DNA from: Burkholderiales bacterium LSUCC0115
Lineage (GTDB): Bacteria; Pseudomonadota; Gammaproteobacteria; Burkholderiales; Burkholderiaceae_A
Direction: 5' to 3'
Length of the DNA stretch: 64,000 bases
NCBI GenBank assembly: GCA_009646425.1
Contig: WJBW01000002.1
Location: 261,878 to 325,877, forward strand
Shown here: positions 46,018 through 55,348 of the stretch, one piece after another
How the letters are laid out: the number at the start of each line of letters is the position of its first letter
Position numbering within the stretch: the stretch's first letter is position 1
Program-made: the position numbers and the translations under genes
Notes under the pieces: model-generated
What the model saw: only the letters and a program-made list of their open reading frames with translations
Database searches by the model: none
What the model was told of the DNA's origin: nothing

Positions 46018-47325
46018 TTAGGTCAGCATGTCGGCCCAGATGTTCTGAGCCCAACCCAGGGCATAGGCCCCTTCTAGCTCATTGGACTCTTTGGACAGAC
46101 CACCCGCACCCTTGACAGGCTCGTAGGTCTTCTTCTCGGGGTTCCACTGGTGCACGCTGGCCACGTGAACCACCTTGCTCTCAGTGGTAAAGCTGTAGCA
46201 GGTGTTGGACATGGTGACCGGCATGGGCTGACGGCCGTTCATCAGCTCGACGATGGCTGCAGCTGCGGCCTTGCCGTGCTGGTTGGCCATGTGGCCAGAC
46301 TTGGGCATGCCAGGCGCCGAGAAGGTGGAGTCGCCCAGCACGTGGACATTCTTGTGCGCAGTGGACTCCAGGGTCAGCCAATTCACGCCACACCACAGGT
46401 TGTTCACGTTGACCAGACCAGTGGCCCGAGCAATGTCACCAGCGGCCATGGGCGGAATCACGTTAAGCACATCACCCTTGACCTTGTCGCCCAGCTCGGT
46501 CGACAGGGTCTTGGCCTTGGCATCGACTGCGACCACGTTCATGTTGGGACGATACTCGATGAGACCCTTGTAGTTCTCTTCCCAGGCCTTCATGAACAGG
46601 CCCTTCTTGGAGACGATGGCAGGGTTGGCATCCAAGATGATGACCTTGCTCTTGGGCTTTTCACGCTTGAAATAGCCAGCGATCTGACAGGCCCGCTCGT
46701 ATGGTCCTGGGGGGCAGCGATAAGGTGCCTTGGGAATGGTCATGACGTAGCTACCACCATTGGGCATGGCCTCGAGCTGGGCTCGCAGGGCCACCGTCTG
46801 AGGGCCAGCCTTCCAGGAGTGCAGCACAGTCTTTCGGGCCTCTTCTGTGAGGCCGTCAATGGCGTCGTTGATGAAGTCAGTACCGGGGGAGACCACCAGA
46901 CGGTCGTACTTCAGATCGGCGCCTTTGCGCATGGAGACAGTCTGTTTGACTGGATCGATCCGGGTGACCTCGTCGTTGATCACGACGATACCCTTGGACT
47001 TCAGGCCGTCATAGCCACGGGTGATGTAAGGCATCTTTTGCACGCCACCCAGCACCAGGTTGGAGATGGGGCAGGAGTAAAACTCCTTCTGACGCTCGAT
47101 CAGGACCACCTCGATGGCGCCCTCACCCCACATGTTGATGTACTTGGCTGCGGTGGCACCACCGTAGCCGCCACCGATCACCACGACGCGGCCTAATTTC
47201 TTACCAGCCGAGCTGGAGGACCCGCCAGTAGCACAGCCTGAGAGAGCTGATACACCGCCCAGTACTGCCGCCCCGGCACCGGCCTTCAGAAGTCCACGAC
47301 GTGCTTCGATTGTTTTTGTAGTCAT
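46018..47325 (-). CDS. fccB: Flavocytochrome c sulfide dehydrogenase flavoprotein subunit
   Basis: This 435-aa FccB/SoxF-type periplasmic flavoprotein oxidises sulfide and passes electrons to cytochrome c. The FAD motif GGGYGG is at residues 51-56. Cys85 in YSCPISN aligns with the covalent FAD cysteine of the family, and cysteines in [10 protein letters not shown] and NTCYSF are conserved. The N-terminus has a twin-arginine-like signal (ARRGLLKAG) and a lipobox-like LSGC at Cys31, so it may be a Tat-exported lipoprotein. A monoheme cytochrome gene is 24 bp upstream. A terminator follows. Confidence 0.88.
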   Translation of the reverse strand: MTTKTIEARRGLLKAGAGAAVLGGVSALSGCATGGSSSSAGKKLGRVVVIGGGYGGATAAKYINMWGEGAIEVVLIERQKEFYSCPISNLVLGGVQKMPYITRGYDGLKSKGIVVINDEVTRIDPVKQTVSMRKGADLKYDRLVVSPGTDFINDAIDGLTEEARKTVLHSWKAGPQTVALRAQLEAMPNGGSYVMTIPKAPYRCPPGPYERACQIAGYFKREKPKSKVIILDANPAIVSKKGLFMKAWEENYKGLIEYRPNMNVVAVDAKAKTLSTELGDKVKGDVLNVIPPMAAGDIARATGLVNVNNLWCGVNWLTLESTAHKNVHVLGDSTFSAPGMPKSGHMANQHGKAAAAAIVELMNGRQPMPVTMSNTCYSFTTESKVVHVASVHQWNPEKKTYEPVKGAGGLSKESNELEGAYALGWAQNIWADMLT

Positions 47326-47349
47326 GCTGTTGTCTCCTTGAAACCCGGT

Positions 47350-47652
47350 TTATTTCTGACTGGCGAAGAAAGTCGCCATGGCCTCGAGCTGCGCATCGGT
47401 GTAGCCCTTGGAGAGCTGATGCATGATGGTCGCAGGGCGCTGGCCGCTCTGAAATTCTTTCATGGTGGCAATGAACTTGGCCTTGTCGTAGCCAGCCAGG
47501 CTGGCTTGACCGCCATTGCTCTTGCCATTGGTGCCGTGGCAGTTGGCACAGGTTGCGGCCAGGTACTGGGCCTTGGCCAGGCTAGAGGCCTGCGCTGCAC
47601 TGGTGAAGCCCAGGGCTGCCACCAGACAAAATACTAGGGATACGCGTTGCAT
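47350..47652 (-). CDS. Monoheme cytochrome c, partner of the FccB-like protein
   Basis: The 100-aa protein has a Sec signal (cleavage near AQASS, about residue 23), one heme site CANCH at residues 35-39 and methionines near 65 and 77 as possible axial ligands. It is the likely electron acceptor of the adjacent sulfide dehydrogenase. It is much smaller than the diheme FccA of Allochromatium and closer to monoheme partners. GGAGAGGAG precedes the ATG, a strong ribosome site. An FNR-like palindrome lies 57 bp upstream. Confidence 0.88.
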   Translation of the reverse strand: MQRVSLVFCLVAALGFTSAAQASSLAKAQYLAATCANCHGTNGKSNGGQASLAGYDKAKFIATMKEFQSGQRPATIMHQLSKGYTDAQLEAMATFFASQK

Positions 47653-47708
47653 AGAGTCTCCTCTCCTTATGTTTTTATGCGCATACAGAGTGTCAACAAA
47701 AAAAGAAT

Positions 47709-47722
47709 TTGACGCAAGTCAA
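47709..47722. promoter_or_regulatory. FNR/CRP-family-like palindrome upstream of the cytochrome-fccB unit
   Basis: TTGAC-N4-GTCAA differs by one base per arm from the FNR consensus TTGAT-N4-ATCAA. It lies 57-70 bp before the cytochrome ATG, upstream of a TTGACA (47696-47691) that may serve as a -35. Regulation by oxygen or a related signal is inferred. Confidence 0.45.
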
Positions 47723-47752
47723 TTTCTTTTTGCTTCGCAGCATGTTGGCATG

Positions 47753-47786
47753 AAAAAACCCACCGGCTTGTGACCGATGGGTTTTT
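47753..47786 (-). terminator. Terminator after clpA
   Basis: AAAAAACCCACCGG and CCGATGGGTTTTT pair across a 7-nt loop, with one mismatch in the stem. The structure lies 22 bp past the clpA stop. Confidence 0.75.
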
Positions 47787-47807
47787 GCTTGTGACTGAAA
47801 GTCAAGA

Positions 47808-50186
47808 CTAAGACTGTTCGGCCGGTTCTGACTTGGCACTGCGTCCCCGCGAGCGCGGAGCCTTGCTGGCTGGCCTGTCTTCTGGCTCGGCGGTCTCAGG
47901 CGAGCTCACCGACGACTCAGCAATGTTCAGAACCACCTGCTGCTGATCATCTAGATCAATGTCAACGCGCCCACCGTTGGCCAGTCGACCAAAGAGCAGC
48001 TCATCGGCCAAGGCCCGCCGGATCTTGTCCTGAATGATGCGTTGCATAGGACGCGCGCCCATGGCCGGATCAAAGCCCTCTTTGGCCAGGTACTTGCGCA
48101 GCTGGTCGCTGAAAGAAGCCTCGACGCGTTTGTCATGCAACTGAGACTCGAGCTCGATCAGGAACTTGTCGACCACCCGCAGGATGATCTCCTCGTCCAA
48201 GGCCCTGAACGACACCACCGCATCCAGCCGGTTGCGGAACTCTGGGGTAAAGACGCGTTTGATTTCCTCCAACTCGTCACCGGTCTGGCGGCTGTTGGAA
48301 AAACCGATGGTGCGTTTGCCCAGAACGTCGGCCCCCGCGTTGGTGGTCATGATGATGATCACGTTGCGGAAGTCAGACTTGCGACCGTTGTTGTCCGTCA
48401 GCGTGCCGTGGTCCATGACCTGCAAGAGGATGTTGAAGATCTCGGGGTGGGCCTTCTCGATCTCATCGAGCAACAAGACCGCATGGGGCTTTTTGTGAAC
48501 GGCCTCGGTCAACAGGCCGCCCTGATCAAAGCCAACGTATCCCGGAGGCGCCCCGATGAGTCTGGAGACGGCGTGCCGCTCCATGTACTCGGACATGTCA
48601 AACCGAATGAGTTCGATGCCCAACAGGTAGGCCAGCTGCTTGGCCACCTCGGTCTTACCGACACCGGTGGGGCCACTAAAGAGGAACGAACCAATCGGCT
48701 TGTCTGGACGCCCCAGGCCCGAGCGAGCCATCTTGATGGCGGCCGCGAGCGCATCGATGGCGGCGTCCTGGCCGAAGACCACGTTCTTGAGATTGCGGTC
48801 GAGTTTGGCCAAGACCTGTCGATCGTCCGTGTTGACCGTCTGGGGCGGGATGCGAGCGATCTTGGCGACAATGTCCTCGATCTCGGATTTGCCAATCGTG
48901 CGTTTTTGCTTGCTCTTGGGCAGGATGCGCTGAGCCGCACCGGCCTCATCGATGACATCGATGGCCTTGTCCGGCAGGTGTCGGTCGTTGATGTACTTGG
49001 CCGACAACTCAGCCGCCGCTAAAAGCGCGGCCACCTGGTATTTCACGCCATGGTGTTCCTCGAATCGCGACTTGAGCCCCTTGAGAATCTGAATGGTCTG
49101 GTCTACGGTTGGCTCGTTCACATCGATCTTCTGGAAGCGACGCGACAGGGCATGGTCTTTTTCGAAGATGCCGCGGTACTCCGTGTAGGTGGTGGCTCCG
49201 ATGCACCGCAGTTGCCCTGAGGAGAGAGCGGGCTTAAGAAGATTGCTGGCATCGAGCGTGCCGCCCGAGGCTGAACCAGCGCCAATGAGGGTGTGGATCT
49301 CGTCGATGAACAAGACTGAATGGGGCTGGGCCTTGAGCTGCTTGAGCACCGCCTTGAGTCGTTGCTCAAAATCGCCCCGGTACTTGGTGCCCGCCAGCAA
49401 GGCACCCATGTCCAAGGCGTAGACCACGGCCTGGTCCAGAATCTCAGGGACCTGACCCTCGGTGATGCGCCAGGCCAGCCCCTCGGCGATGGCGGTCTTG
49501 CCAACACCAGCCTCACCCACCAGCAGCGGGTTGTTCTTACGACGGCGACAGAGAACCTGCACCACCCGCTCCACCTCGTGCTCACGACCAATTAGAGGAT
49601 CGATCTTGCCCTCGGCGGCCAGCTTGTTCAGGTTGATGGTGTACTGGTCCAGCGCTGTCGGTTGAGGCGCTGATTGACCGGCGGAAGCTTGTTGGGCCTC
49701 GGACTCGCTCGCCGCGGGCTCCTCTGTGCCGTTGGGAGGCACTTGCCCAGCCTTGGTGATCCCATGGGCAATGAAGTTGACCACATCCAGGCGGGTGAGC
49801 CCCTGCTGGTGCAAGAAGTAGACAGCGTGGGAATCCTTCTCACCAAAAATCGCTACCAGCACATTGGCGCCAGTTACCTCCTTCTTGCCATTCGAGGTGG
49901 ATTGGACGTGCATGATGGCCCGCTGAATAACGCGCTGAAAGCCCAGGGTCGGCTGGGTATCGACATCGTCAGCGCCCGCCACGATGGGGGTTGACTCGCT
50001 GATGTGATGGACCAGGCTTTTACGCAGGGCGTCTAGATCGACCGCACAGGCCCGAAGAATCTCGGCCGCGCTGGGGTTGTCTAACAGTGCCAGTAGCAGG
50101 TGCTCAACGGTAATGAATTCATGCCGCTGCTGACGGGCCTCGACAAAAGCCATGTGCAGACTGACTTCTAGTTCCTGTGAAATCAT
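47808..50186 (-). CDS. clpA: ATP-dependent Clp protease ATPase subunit ClpA
   Basis: ClpA (792 aa) unfolds substrates for ClpP. It has an N-terminal double Clp-N repeat starting [14 protein letters not shown], the first AAA+ module with [14 protein letters not shown] near residue 220, and the second with [14 protein letters not shown] near 500, then the C-terminal D2-small domain. The C-terminal tail is extended, Glu/Ser-rich then basic ([10 protein letters not shown]). ATG 50186 is preferred to an alternative 18 bp earlier because it overlaps the clpS stop. It works with ClpS and the Aat/Bpt transferases. Confidence 0.96.
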   Translation of the reverse strand: MISQELEVSLHMAFVEARQQRHEFITVEHLLLALLDNPSAAEILRACAVDLDALRKSLVHHISESTPIVAGADDVDTQPTLGFQRVIQRAIMHVQSTSNGKKEVTGANVLVAIFGEKDSHAVYFLHQQGLTRLDVVNFIAHGITKAGQVPPNGTEEPAASESEAQQASAGQSAPQPTALDQYTINLNKLAAEGKIDPLIGREHEVERVVQVLCRRRKNNPLLVGEAGVGKTAIAEGLAWRITEGQVPEILDQAVVYALDMGALLAGTKYRGDFEQRLKAVLKQLKAQPHSVLFIDEIHTLIGAGSASGGTLDASNLLKPALSSGQLRCIGATTYTEYRGIFEKDHALSRRFQKIDVNEPTVDQTIQILKGLKSRFEEHHGVKYQVAALLAAAELSAKYINDRHLPDKAIDVIDEAGAAQRILPKSKQKRTIGKSEIEDIVAKIARIPPQTVNTDDRQVLAKLDRNLKNVVFGQDAAIDALAAAIKMARSGLGRPDKPIGSFLFSGPTGVGKTEVAKQLAYLLGIELIRFDMSEYMERHAVSRLIGAPPGYVGFDQGGLLTEAVHKKPHAVLLLDEIEKAHPEIFNILLQVMDHGTLTDNNGRKSDFRNVIIIMTTNAGADVLGKRTIGFSNSRQTGDELEEIKRVFTPEFRNRLDAVVSFRALDEEIILRVVDKFLIELESQLHDKRVEASFSDQLRKYLAKEGFDPAMGARPMQRIIQDKIRRALADELLFGRLANGGRVDIDLDDQQQVVLNIAESSVSSPETAEPEDRPASKAPRSRGRSAKSEPAEQS

Positions 50187-50521
50187 GCTTCCTCCATCAC
50201 GCACTGCAAAGGGTGTTGATGCATTTTTGAAAAACCATTGACCTGTTCTACCTTAGTCTCCGCCACTTCTTTGGTGAAGACCCCACAAACCCCACGCCCC
50301 TCTCGATGGACCCGAAGCATCACGTCTGTTGCTTTTTCACGATTCATTGAAAAGAATTTTTGCAGAACTATGACCACAAATTCCATCGGGGTGAAATCGT
50401 CGTTTAGCAGCCAAACCGTGTACTGAGGCGGCGGGGCGAGGGTTTCAGGCCGCTTCAGCGTGGCAACTGAGCCATCGTCTGAAGGGTTTTCAGGGTTCAA
50501 GACTGGTCTTTTTGTGGCCAT
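50183..50521 (-). CDS. clpS: ClpS adaptor
   Basis: ClpS (112 aa) delivers N-degron substrates to ClpA. The core carries the recognition residues in [11 protein letters not shown] and [19 protein letters not shown], with a flexible N-terminal tail of about 30 residues. It is coupled to clpA by ATGA. A TAAAAT lies exactly 6 nt before the ATG with no Shine-Dalgarno, suggesting a leaderless start. It is divergent from cspA. Confidence 0.95.
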   Translation of the reverse strand: MATKRPVLNPENPSDDGSVATLKRPETLAPPPQYTVWLLNDDFTPMEFVVIVLQKFFSMNREKATDVMLRVHREGRGVCGVFTKEVAETKVEQVNGFSKMHQHPLQCVMEEA

Positions 50522-50527
50522 GCGGAA

Positions 50528-50533
50528 ATTTTA
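50528..50533 (-). promoter_or_regulatory. -10-like hexamer before clpS
   Basis: TAAAAT on the minus strand is separated from the clpS ATG by 6 nt. No consensus -35 is found at the usual distance. Confidence 0.4.
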
Positions 50534-50666
50534 GGCATAAATTCGTTGGACAAACCCCTTGGCATTCCATATATTCGAGGGTGGTAGTGCATCGCGCATG
50601 CCATGTTGGGGTTCCACTTGACGTGCGGTTTTTATTGTTTCTTTTTTAAAAGGTAGGAAAGCAGGA

Positions 50667-50873
50667 ATGTCTACAGGTACAGTCAAGTGGTTTAACGACG
50701 CCAAAGGTTTTGGTTTTATCACCCCCGACGAGGGCGGCGAAGATGTTTTCGCTCACTTCTCGGCTATCCAAACCAATGGATTCCGCTCGCTCAAAGAAGG
50801 CCAAAAGGTGCAGTTCGACATCATCCAAGGTCCCAAGGGCAAGCAAGCCTCCAACATCGTTCCCCAGGGTTAA
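50667..50873 (+). CDS. cspA: Cold-shock family RNA chaperone
   Basis: This 68-aa single cold-shock domain binds single-stranded RNA or DNA. RNP1 is KGFGFI and RNP2 VFAHFS, and the Trp/Phe-rich face is intact ([15 protein letters not shown]). The 145-bp upstream gap, AT-rich near the start (runs of T), allows a structured leader typical of these genes. Two hairpins follow the stop, the second a strong terminator. Which cold-shock paralogue this is cannot be told. Confidence 0.95.
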   Translation: MSTGTVKWFNDAKGFGFITPDEGGEDVFAHFSAIQTNGFRSLKEGQKVQFDIIQGPKGKQASNIVPQG

Positions 50874-50890
50874 TCTGGCACGATTCCGGT

Positions 50891-50911
50891 CATCGCCTCT
50901 CGCAGGCGATG
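50891..50911 (+). repeat. Hairpin downstream of cspA
   Basis: CATCGCCT-CTCGC-AGGCGATG is a perfect 8-bp stem with a 5-nt loop, directly before the larger terminator stem. It may help protect the cspA mRNA 3' end. Confidence 0.6.
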
Positions 50912-50953
50912 ACCAACAAAAAAGCCCGGCACTCCCGGGCTTTTTTGTTGGTC
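50911..50953. terminator. Bidirectional terminator between cspA and icd
   Basis: A perfect 19-bp inverted repeat (GACCAACAAAAAAGCCCGG and its complement) with a 5-nt loop CACTC contains A6 and T6 tracts. It works as an intrinsic terminator in both directions. Confidence 0.92.
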
Positions 50954-50966
50954 TAAAACAAGCGCC

Positions 50967-52220
50967 TTACATCTGCTCAATCATCACGTCGCCGAAACCA
51001 GAGCAGGAGACCTGGGTGGCGCCATCCATCAGACGGGCGAAGTCATAGGTCACCCGCTTGGTGGAAATGGCCTTCTCCATGGACGAGATGATCAAGTCCG
51101 CGGCCTCGACCCAGCCCATGTGACGCAGCATCATTTCGGCGGACAGGATCAGGGAACCTGGGTTCACGTAGTCCTTGCCAGCGTACTTGGGTGCTGTACC
51201 GTGAGTGGCTTCAAACATGGCCACGTCATCGGATAGGTTCGCTCCAGGTGCAATGCCAATACCACCCACCTGGGCCGCCAAGGCGTCCGAGACATAGTCG
51301 CCATTCAGGTTCAAGGTAGCGATGACGCTGTACTCGGCCGGACGCAGAAGGATCTGCTGCAAGAAGGCATCCGCAATCGAATCCTTCACGATGATCTCTT
51401 TGCCGGTCTTGGGATTCTTGAACGAACACCAGGGGCCACCGTCGATTGGCTTGGCTCCAAATTCTTTCTGAGCCAGCTCGTAGGCCCAGTCACGGAAGCC
51501 ACCTTCGGTGTACTTCATGATGTTGCCCTTGTGGACAATGGTGACCGAGGGTTTGTCGTTGTCGATGGCGTACTGCATCGCCTTGCGCATCAGACGCTCG
51601 GTGCCCTCGCGAGAGACAGGCTTGATACCGATGCCACTGGTCCCTGGGAAACGAATCTTCTTGACCCCGAAATCCTTGATCAGGATATCGATGAGCTTTT
51701 TGGCCTCAGCGGACTCAGCCTGATATTCGATGCCAGCGTAGATGTCTTCGGAGTTCTCACGGAAGATCACCATGTCGGTCTTTTCGGGCTCCTTCAGGGG
51801 GCTGGGTACGCCGGCAAAGTAGCGGACCGGACGCAGACAGACGTAGAGGTCCAGCTGCTGGCGAAGGGCCACGTTCAGCGAGCGAATGCCACCGCCGACC
51901 GGCGTGGTGAGAGGACCCTTGATCGAGACCACGTAATCTTTGAGGGCCGCTAGGGTCTCCTCGGGGAGCCAGACATCCGGGCCATAGACCTTGGTGGATT
52001 TCTCGCCACAAAAAATCTCCATCCAGGCGATCTTGCGCTTGCCACCATACGCTTTGGCCACAGCGGCATCGACCACCTTGATCATGACCGGCGAGATGTC
52101 TACCCCCGTGCCATCACCCTCGATGAAGGGAATGATGGGGTTGTCGGGGACGTTGAGCGAGAAGTCTGAGTTGACCGTAATTTTTTGGCCCTGGCTGGGC
52201 ACCACAATCTTGCTTGACAC
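50967..52220 (-). CDS. icd: Isocitrate dehydrogenase (NADP)
   Basis: Icd (417 aa) converts isocitrate to 2-oxoglutarate in the TCA cycle. The family start [25 protein letters not shown], given here in part, the substrate loop RSLNVALRQ, and the metal site segment [13 protein letters not shown] are visible. The frame opens at ATG 52265, but GTG 52220 has AAGGAG 9 nt upstream and fits the family N-terminus, while ATG 52265 overlaps a -10-like TAGAAT. GTG is taken. It converges with cspA. Confidence 0.93.
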   Translation of the reverse strand: MSSKIVVPSQGQKITVNSDFSLNVPDNPIIPFIEGDGTGVDISPVMIKVVDAAVAKAYGGKRKIAWMEIFCGEKSTKVYGPDVWLPEETLAALKDYVVSIKGPLTTPVGGGIRSLNVALRQQLDLYVCLRPVRYFAGVPSPLKEPEKTDMVIFRENSEDIYAGIEYQAESAEAKKLIDILIKDFGVKKIRFPGTSGIGIKPVSREGTERLMRKAMQYAIDNDKPSVTIVHKGNIMKYTEGGFRDWAYELAQKEFGAKPIDGGPWCSFKNPKTGKEIIVKDSIADAFLQQILLRPAEYSVIATLNLNGDYVSDALAAQVGGIGIAPGANLSDDVAMFEATHGTAPKYAGKDYVNPGSLILSAEMMLRHMGWVEAADLIISSMEKAISTKRVTYDFARLMDGATQVSCSGFGDVMIEQM

Positions 52221-52348
52221 GGCGGAGATCTCCTTGGATGGGGAAAATTTTCTGAGGTGCCCCATTCTAAACCTCGTGAGACTGCAAGTTAAATTTCGAC
52301 AAATTTAATTCATACCAATAAAGCCCCCACAAAGCGAATGGGCGGCTC

Positions 52349-52379
52349 TATATTGTGGGTGCGCCCGCTCAAAGGGCGC
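52349..52379 (+). promoter_or_regulatory. Possible promoter and leader hairpin of the Lys/Ala-rich gene
   Basis: A -10-like TATATT is at 52349-52354, followed in the predicted leader by GCGCCC-N7-GGGCGC (52361-52379). No clear -35 was found. Confidence 0.35.
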
Positions 52380-52403
52380 TATTACTTAACCATCGAGGAC
52401 ATT

Positions 52404-52586
52404 ATGAAAACGTTGATCGCTGCTCTGGCCGCTGGCCTGTTCGCTACTGCTTCTATCGCTCAGACCGCCGCTCCTGCTGCTGCTCCTGCTGCTCCCGCCG
52501 CAGAGAAGAAAGTAGAGAAGAAGGCCGAGAAGAAAGCCGAAAAGAAAACCAAGAAAGCTGAGAAGAAAGAAGAAGCCAAGAAGTAA
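52404..52586 (+). CDS. Small exported Ala/Lys-rich protein
   Basis: The 60-aa product has a clear Sec signal peptide (MKTLIAALAAGLFATASIAQ), then an Ala/Pro stretch, then repeated Lys/Glu blocks (EKKAEKK repeats) to the end. GAGGAC precedes the ATG and a strong terminator follows, so it is an independent gene. The mature peptide would be extended or helical, highly charged and periplasmic. It resembles the low-complexity acid-shock-like peptides of proteobacteria in composition only. The function is unknown. Confidence 0.75.
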   Translation: MKTLIAALAAGLFATASIAQTAAPAAAPAAPAAEKKVEKKAEKKAEKKTKKAEKKEEAKK

Positions 52587-52636
52587 GCGCTTCTGATTTG
52601 GGGCTCTGTCGAAGACCGGGCCCTGACTCAACAAAA

Positions 52637-52666
52637 CCCCCAACGGTCTCCGCTGGGGGTTTTTTT
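52637..52666 (+). terminator. Terminator after the Lys/Ala-rich gene
   Basis: CCCCCAACGG and CCGCTGGGGG form a 10-position stem with one mismatch and a 3-nt loop, followed by seven T residues. Confidence 0.88.
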
Positions 52667-52681
52667 ATTTATGCTCTGAAG

Positions 52682-53149
52682 ATGACCCCATTGAGCCAAC
52701 CCCACCGTCGACCTCTGTTAGGGGCTCTGACAGCCCTGACGCTGCTTGCCACACCCATCTTGACCAGTGCGGTTGCGCAGGCCGCCAACAAGACCGCGGG
52801 CCTCAGCATCAAATCGTTTCGGGTGCAGGCCGAGGTCGCTGACCGTCCGGCCAGCCGTGCAAGAGGTCTAATGTACCGGGACTCTCTGGCCGACAATCAC
52901 GGCATGCTCTTTGTTTTCGATGCGCCCAGTCGACAATGCATGTGGATGAAAAACACACCGTTGCCACTCTCCGTCGCATTCGTCAAGGCCGACGGGCAGA
53001 TCGCCAACATTGCGCAGATGCAACCTCAGACCGAGACCATCCATTGCGCCAGCGAAGACGTGCTCTATGCCCTCGAGATGGCTCAGGGCTGGTTCTGGGC
53101 CAGGGCCATCAAGCCAGGCGATGTGGTGCAGGGCTTACCCAGGCCTTGA
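52682..53149 (+). CDS. DUF192 family exported protein
   Basis: This 155-aa secreted protein has an N-terminal signal (LLGALTALTLLATPILTSAVAQA, cleavage after about residue 34) and a DUF192 domain with RARGLMYRDSL, GMLFVFDAP, CMWMKNTPLPLSVAF and the C-terminal ALEMAQGWF. The role of the family is not settled. A weak -10 (TATGCT) lies 6 nt before the ATG. A longer frame from 52598 crosses the preceding terminator and is rejected. It converges with sodB. Confidence 0.85.
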   Translation: MTPLSQPHRRPLLGALTALTLLATPILTSAVAQAANKTAGLSIKSFRVQAEVADRPASRARGLMYRDSLADNHGMLFVFDAPSRQCMWMKNTPLPLSVAFVKADGQIANIAQMQPQTETIHCASEDVLYALEMAQGWFWARAIKPGDVVQGLPRP

Positions 53150-53197
53150 GTGGACCCCGCATCAAGCGGGGCGAGACACGACTCACCAAACAAAATA

Positions 53198-53220
53198 GGC
53201 TGCCGAGGCAGCCCATTTTT
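53198..53220 (+). terminator. Terminator after the DUF192 gene
   Basis: GGCTGC-CGAG-GCAGCC stem-loop followed by CA and five T residues, between convergent DUF192 and sodB. Confidence 0.65.
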
Positions 53221-53240
53221 CTAGCCACCAGCCGCTTGAA

Positions 53241-53819
53241 CTATGCGAAGTTCTTGGCGACGAAATTCCAGTTCACCAGAGCCCAGAAGGCCGCCATGTA
53301 ATCGGGACGACGGTTGCGGTAGTCGACATAGTAGGCGTGCTCCCAGACGTCGCAGGTCATCAGGGGCTTGTCTGCACCAGTCAGCGGCGTGGCAGCGTTG
53401 CTGGTGTTCACAATATCGAGGCTACCGTCTGCTTTCTTGACCAGCCAGGTCCAGCCGCTACCAAAGTTACCCACCGCACTCTTGGTGAAGGCGTCCTTGA
53501 AGGCGTCGAAACTGCCCCACTTGGCGTTGATGGCATCGGCCAGCGCGCCAGTCGGTGCGCCGCCCGCGTTGGGGGCCAGGCAATGCCAGTAAAAGGTGTG
53601 ATTCCAGACCTGGGCTGCGTTGTTAAACACGCCACCCGAGGACTTGCGAACGATGTCCTCCAGCGAGGCCGATTCAAACTCGGTGCCCTTGATCAGGTTG
53701 TTCAGGTTGGTCACATAGGTCTGGTGGTGCTTGCCGTAGTGAAACTCCAACGTTTCTTTTGAGATGTGCGGTGCCAGCGCATCCATTGCATAAGGCAAGG
53801 CGGGCAAGGTGTGTTCCAT
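53241..53819 (-). CDS. sodB: Superoxide dismutase (Fe/Mn family)
   Basis: SodB (192 aa) dismutates superoxide in the cytoplasm. Metal ligands are in [12 protein letters not shown] (His27), WNHTFYWH and [12 protein letters not shown]. The length and motifs [13 protein letters not shown] and GSGWTWLV suit the iron-type enzyme, although Mn cannot be excluded. A GGAGATCCTCC segment precedes the ATG. It lies 57 bp after xseA on the same strand. Confidence 0.95.
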   Translation of the reverse strand: MEHTLPALPYAMDALAPHISKETLEFHYGKHHQTYVTNLNNLIKGTEFESASLEDIVRKSSGGVFNNAAQVWNHTFYWHCLAPNAGGAPTGALADAINAKWGSFDAFKDAFTKSAVGNFGSGWTWLVKKADGSLDIVNTSNAATPLTGADKPLMTCDVWEHAYYVDYRNRRPDYMAAFWALVNWNFVAKNFA

Positions 53820-53876
53820 GGAGGATCTCCTGTTTTTGTTTGGGCTAACAGCCCAACATTATGACCAGAAGCGGGT

Positions 53877-55079
53877 TCAAAAACGCGGGGCCTTCGAAAG
53901 GGTTTCCACCCTGACCCCGAGGTCGCCATCTTGCAGAACCACCTGCAAGGCCTGTCCTGGCTCCACCGCTGCGACATGGGTCACCACCTGGCCATTCGGT
54001 CCCGTCACCAAGGCGTAGCCACGTCCCAGCACGGCCATCGGCCCCAGGTGCTGCAACTGATCGCCGGCTCTCTCCAGCCGACGATGCGCATCGGCCAGCC
54101 AATGGCGTCGGGCGGAGGCCAGCTCACGGGCTGCCTGCTCCAGCCTCATGCGGTTGAGCGCCACCGCTCTGCGAGGGTTGGGCAACAGCGCTTGGGCTCG
54201 ATCCAGGCGCTGCGCTAGAGTCCCCAGCAGCGACTGAATGCTTAGACGAAGGTCACGGCCCAGCGTGTTGAGCCGGTTCCGGTGGGCCAGATCGGGTTCA
54301 GCCAGCCAGGCAGCCGCTGCCGTGGGAGTGGCTGCGCGATGGTCAGCGGCATAGTCCACCAGGGTGACATCGGTCTCGTGGCCCACGCCGCTGACCACAT
54401 GGACCCCCTGGCGAACCACCGCTCGGACAACCGACTCGTCGTTGAAGGCCCAGAGGTCCTCCAGACTGCCCCCGCCCCGAACGACGGCCAAGGCGTCGAT
54501 GTCCAGCTCGGCCGTCCGATTCAAAGCCGCCACCAGCTGAGCAGGCGCATCCGCACCCTGCACCAGGCTCGCCAGGACAGTGACCCGCAGCCTTGGTGCC
54601 TGAAGACGCAGGGTCACCAGAAAATCTCGGAGCGCGGCGGCAGACAACGAGGTCACCACGCCCACGTGACGCAGCCGGCTGGGACGCGGACGCTTTCTGG
54701 CGGGGTCAAAGAGTCCTTCAGCCTCTAATTTGCGTTGAAGCCGAATAAGGGCCTCGTAGAGCCCCCCAGCCCCCGCCGGCTGCATGTTTAGGACCCGCAC
54801 CTGAAATTCACCCCTAGGCTCGTAAAGACCCACGGACACGTTCATCGAGACCGTACTGCCGACCTGCGGCTCAAAGGTCAGGGCAGCGGCCTCTCGACGA
54901 AACATGACCGCCCGGACACTGGCCTGGACGTCTTTCAAGGTGAGATACCAGTGGCCACTGGCGGCGACGGTGATCTGCGAGATCTCCGCCTGCAACCCCA
55001 GGGCTGGAAACTGCCTGTTCAGGCTTAGGTTCACCAGCCGATTGAGCTCGGACACACTGATCAATGCTGCATCTGCCAT
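53877..55079 (-). CDS. xseA: Exodeoxyribonuclease VII large subunit
   Basis: XseA (400 aa) is the catalytic subunit of exonuclease VII. It has an N-terminal OB-fold (ISVSELNRLVNLSL, GHWYLTLKD), the catalytic core with VVTSLSAAALRDFL, RGGGSLEDLWAFND and SGVGHETDVTLVDYAADHRAATPTAAA given in part, and a helical C-terminus. It is a little shorter than the E. coli protein, in the coiled-coil part. xseB is probably elsewhere, near ispA-dxs. No Shine-Dalgarno is clear. Confidence 0.92.
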   Translation of the reverse strand: MADAALISVSELNRLVNLSLNRQFPALGLQAEISQITVAASGHWYLTLKDVQASVRAVMFRREAAALTFEPQVGSTVSMNVSVGLYEPRGEFQVRVLNMQPAGAGGLYEALIRLQRKLEAEGLFDPARKRPRPSRLRHVGVVTSLSAAALRDFLVTLRLQAPRLRVTVLASLVQGADAPAQLVAALNRTAELDIDALAVVRGGGSLEDLWAFNDESVVRAVVRQGVHVVSGVGHETDVTLVDYAADHRAATPTAAAAWLAEPDLAHRNRLNTLGRDLRLSIQSLLGTLAQRLDRAQALLPNPRRAVALNRMRLEQAARELASARRHWLADAHRRLERAGDQLQHLGPMAVLGRGYALVTGPNGQVVTHVAAVEPGQALQVVLQDGDLGVRVETLSKAPRF

Positions 55080-55348
55080 TCAAATTTCGCCTGAATAAAA
55101 GGCTCCGGAGGCATCACTTCTCCACAAGCCGCATGTTTCCTAGGCGACGTCATCAAAACGCCACGATTTTTTTGCCCTAGACGACCAAAATACCGCCGAA
55201 AGCCTTTGTTTTTCTTTCAAGTAACTGATTTAAAACAAGAAAATAAAATTCTTCGCCCATGCAACATGCCGCGACAGACATCCGGATTCAGTCACCGGTG
55301 GCTTACACTCAGCCATGCACGCAAGGTTCTACCCTAACTGATTCCAGC
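55080..55348. other. Largest intergenic gap, AT-rich divergent region
   Basis: This 269-bp space between divergent xseA and lpxK is AT-rich around 55200-55255 (runs such as GAAAATAAAATTC). It probably holds both promoters, but no convincing -35/-10 pair, operator or RNA gene could be fixed. The lpxK frame stays open back to 55259 without looking coding. Confidence 0.4.

Noticed and set aside
48042-49022. Long plus-strand frame inside clpA
   Set aside because: It is antisense to the conserved AAA+ domains and shows no recognisable protein features.
55259-55348. N-terminal extension of lpxK to the first ATG
   Set aside because: The extra 30 residues show no family similarity or ribosome site. 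ATG 55349 is more plausible.
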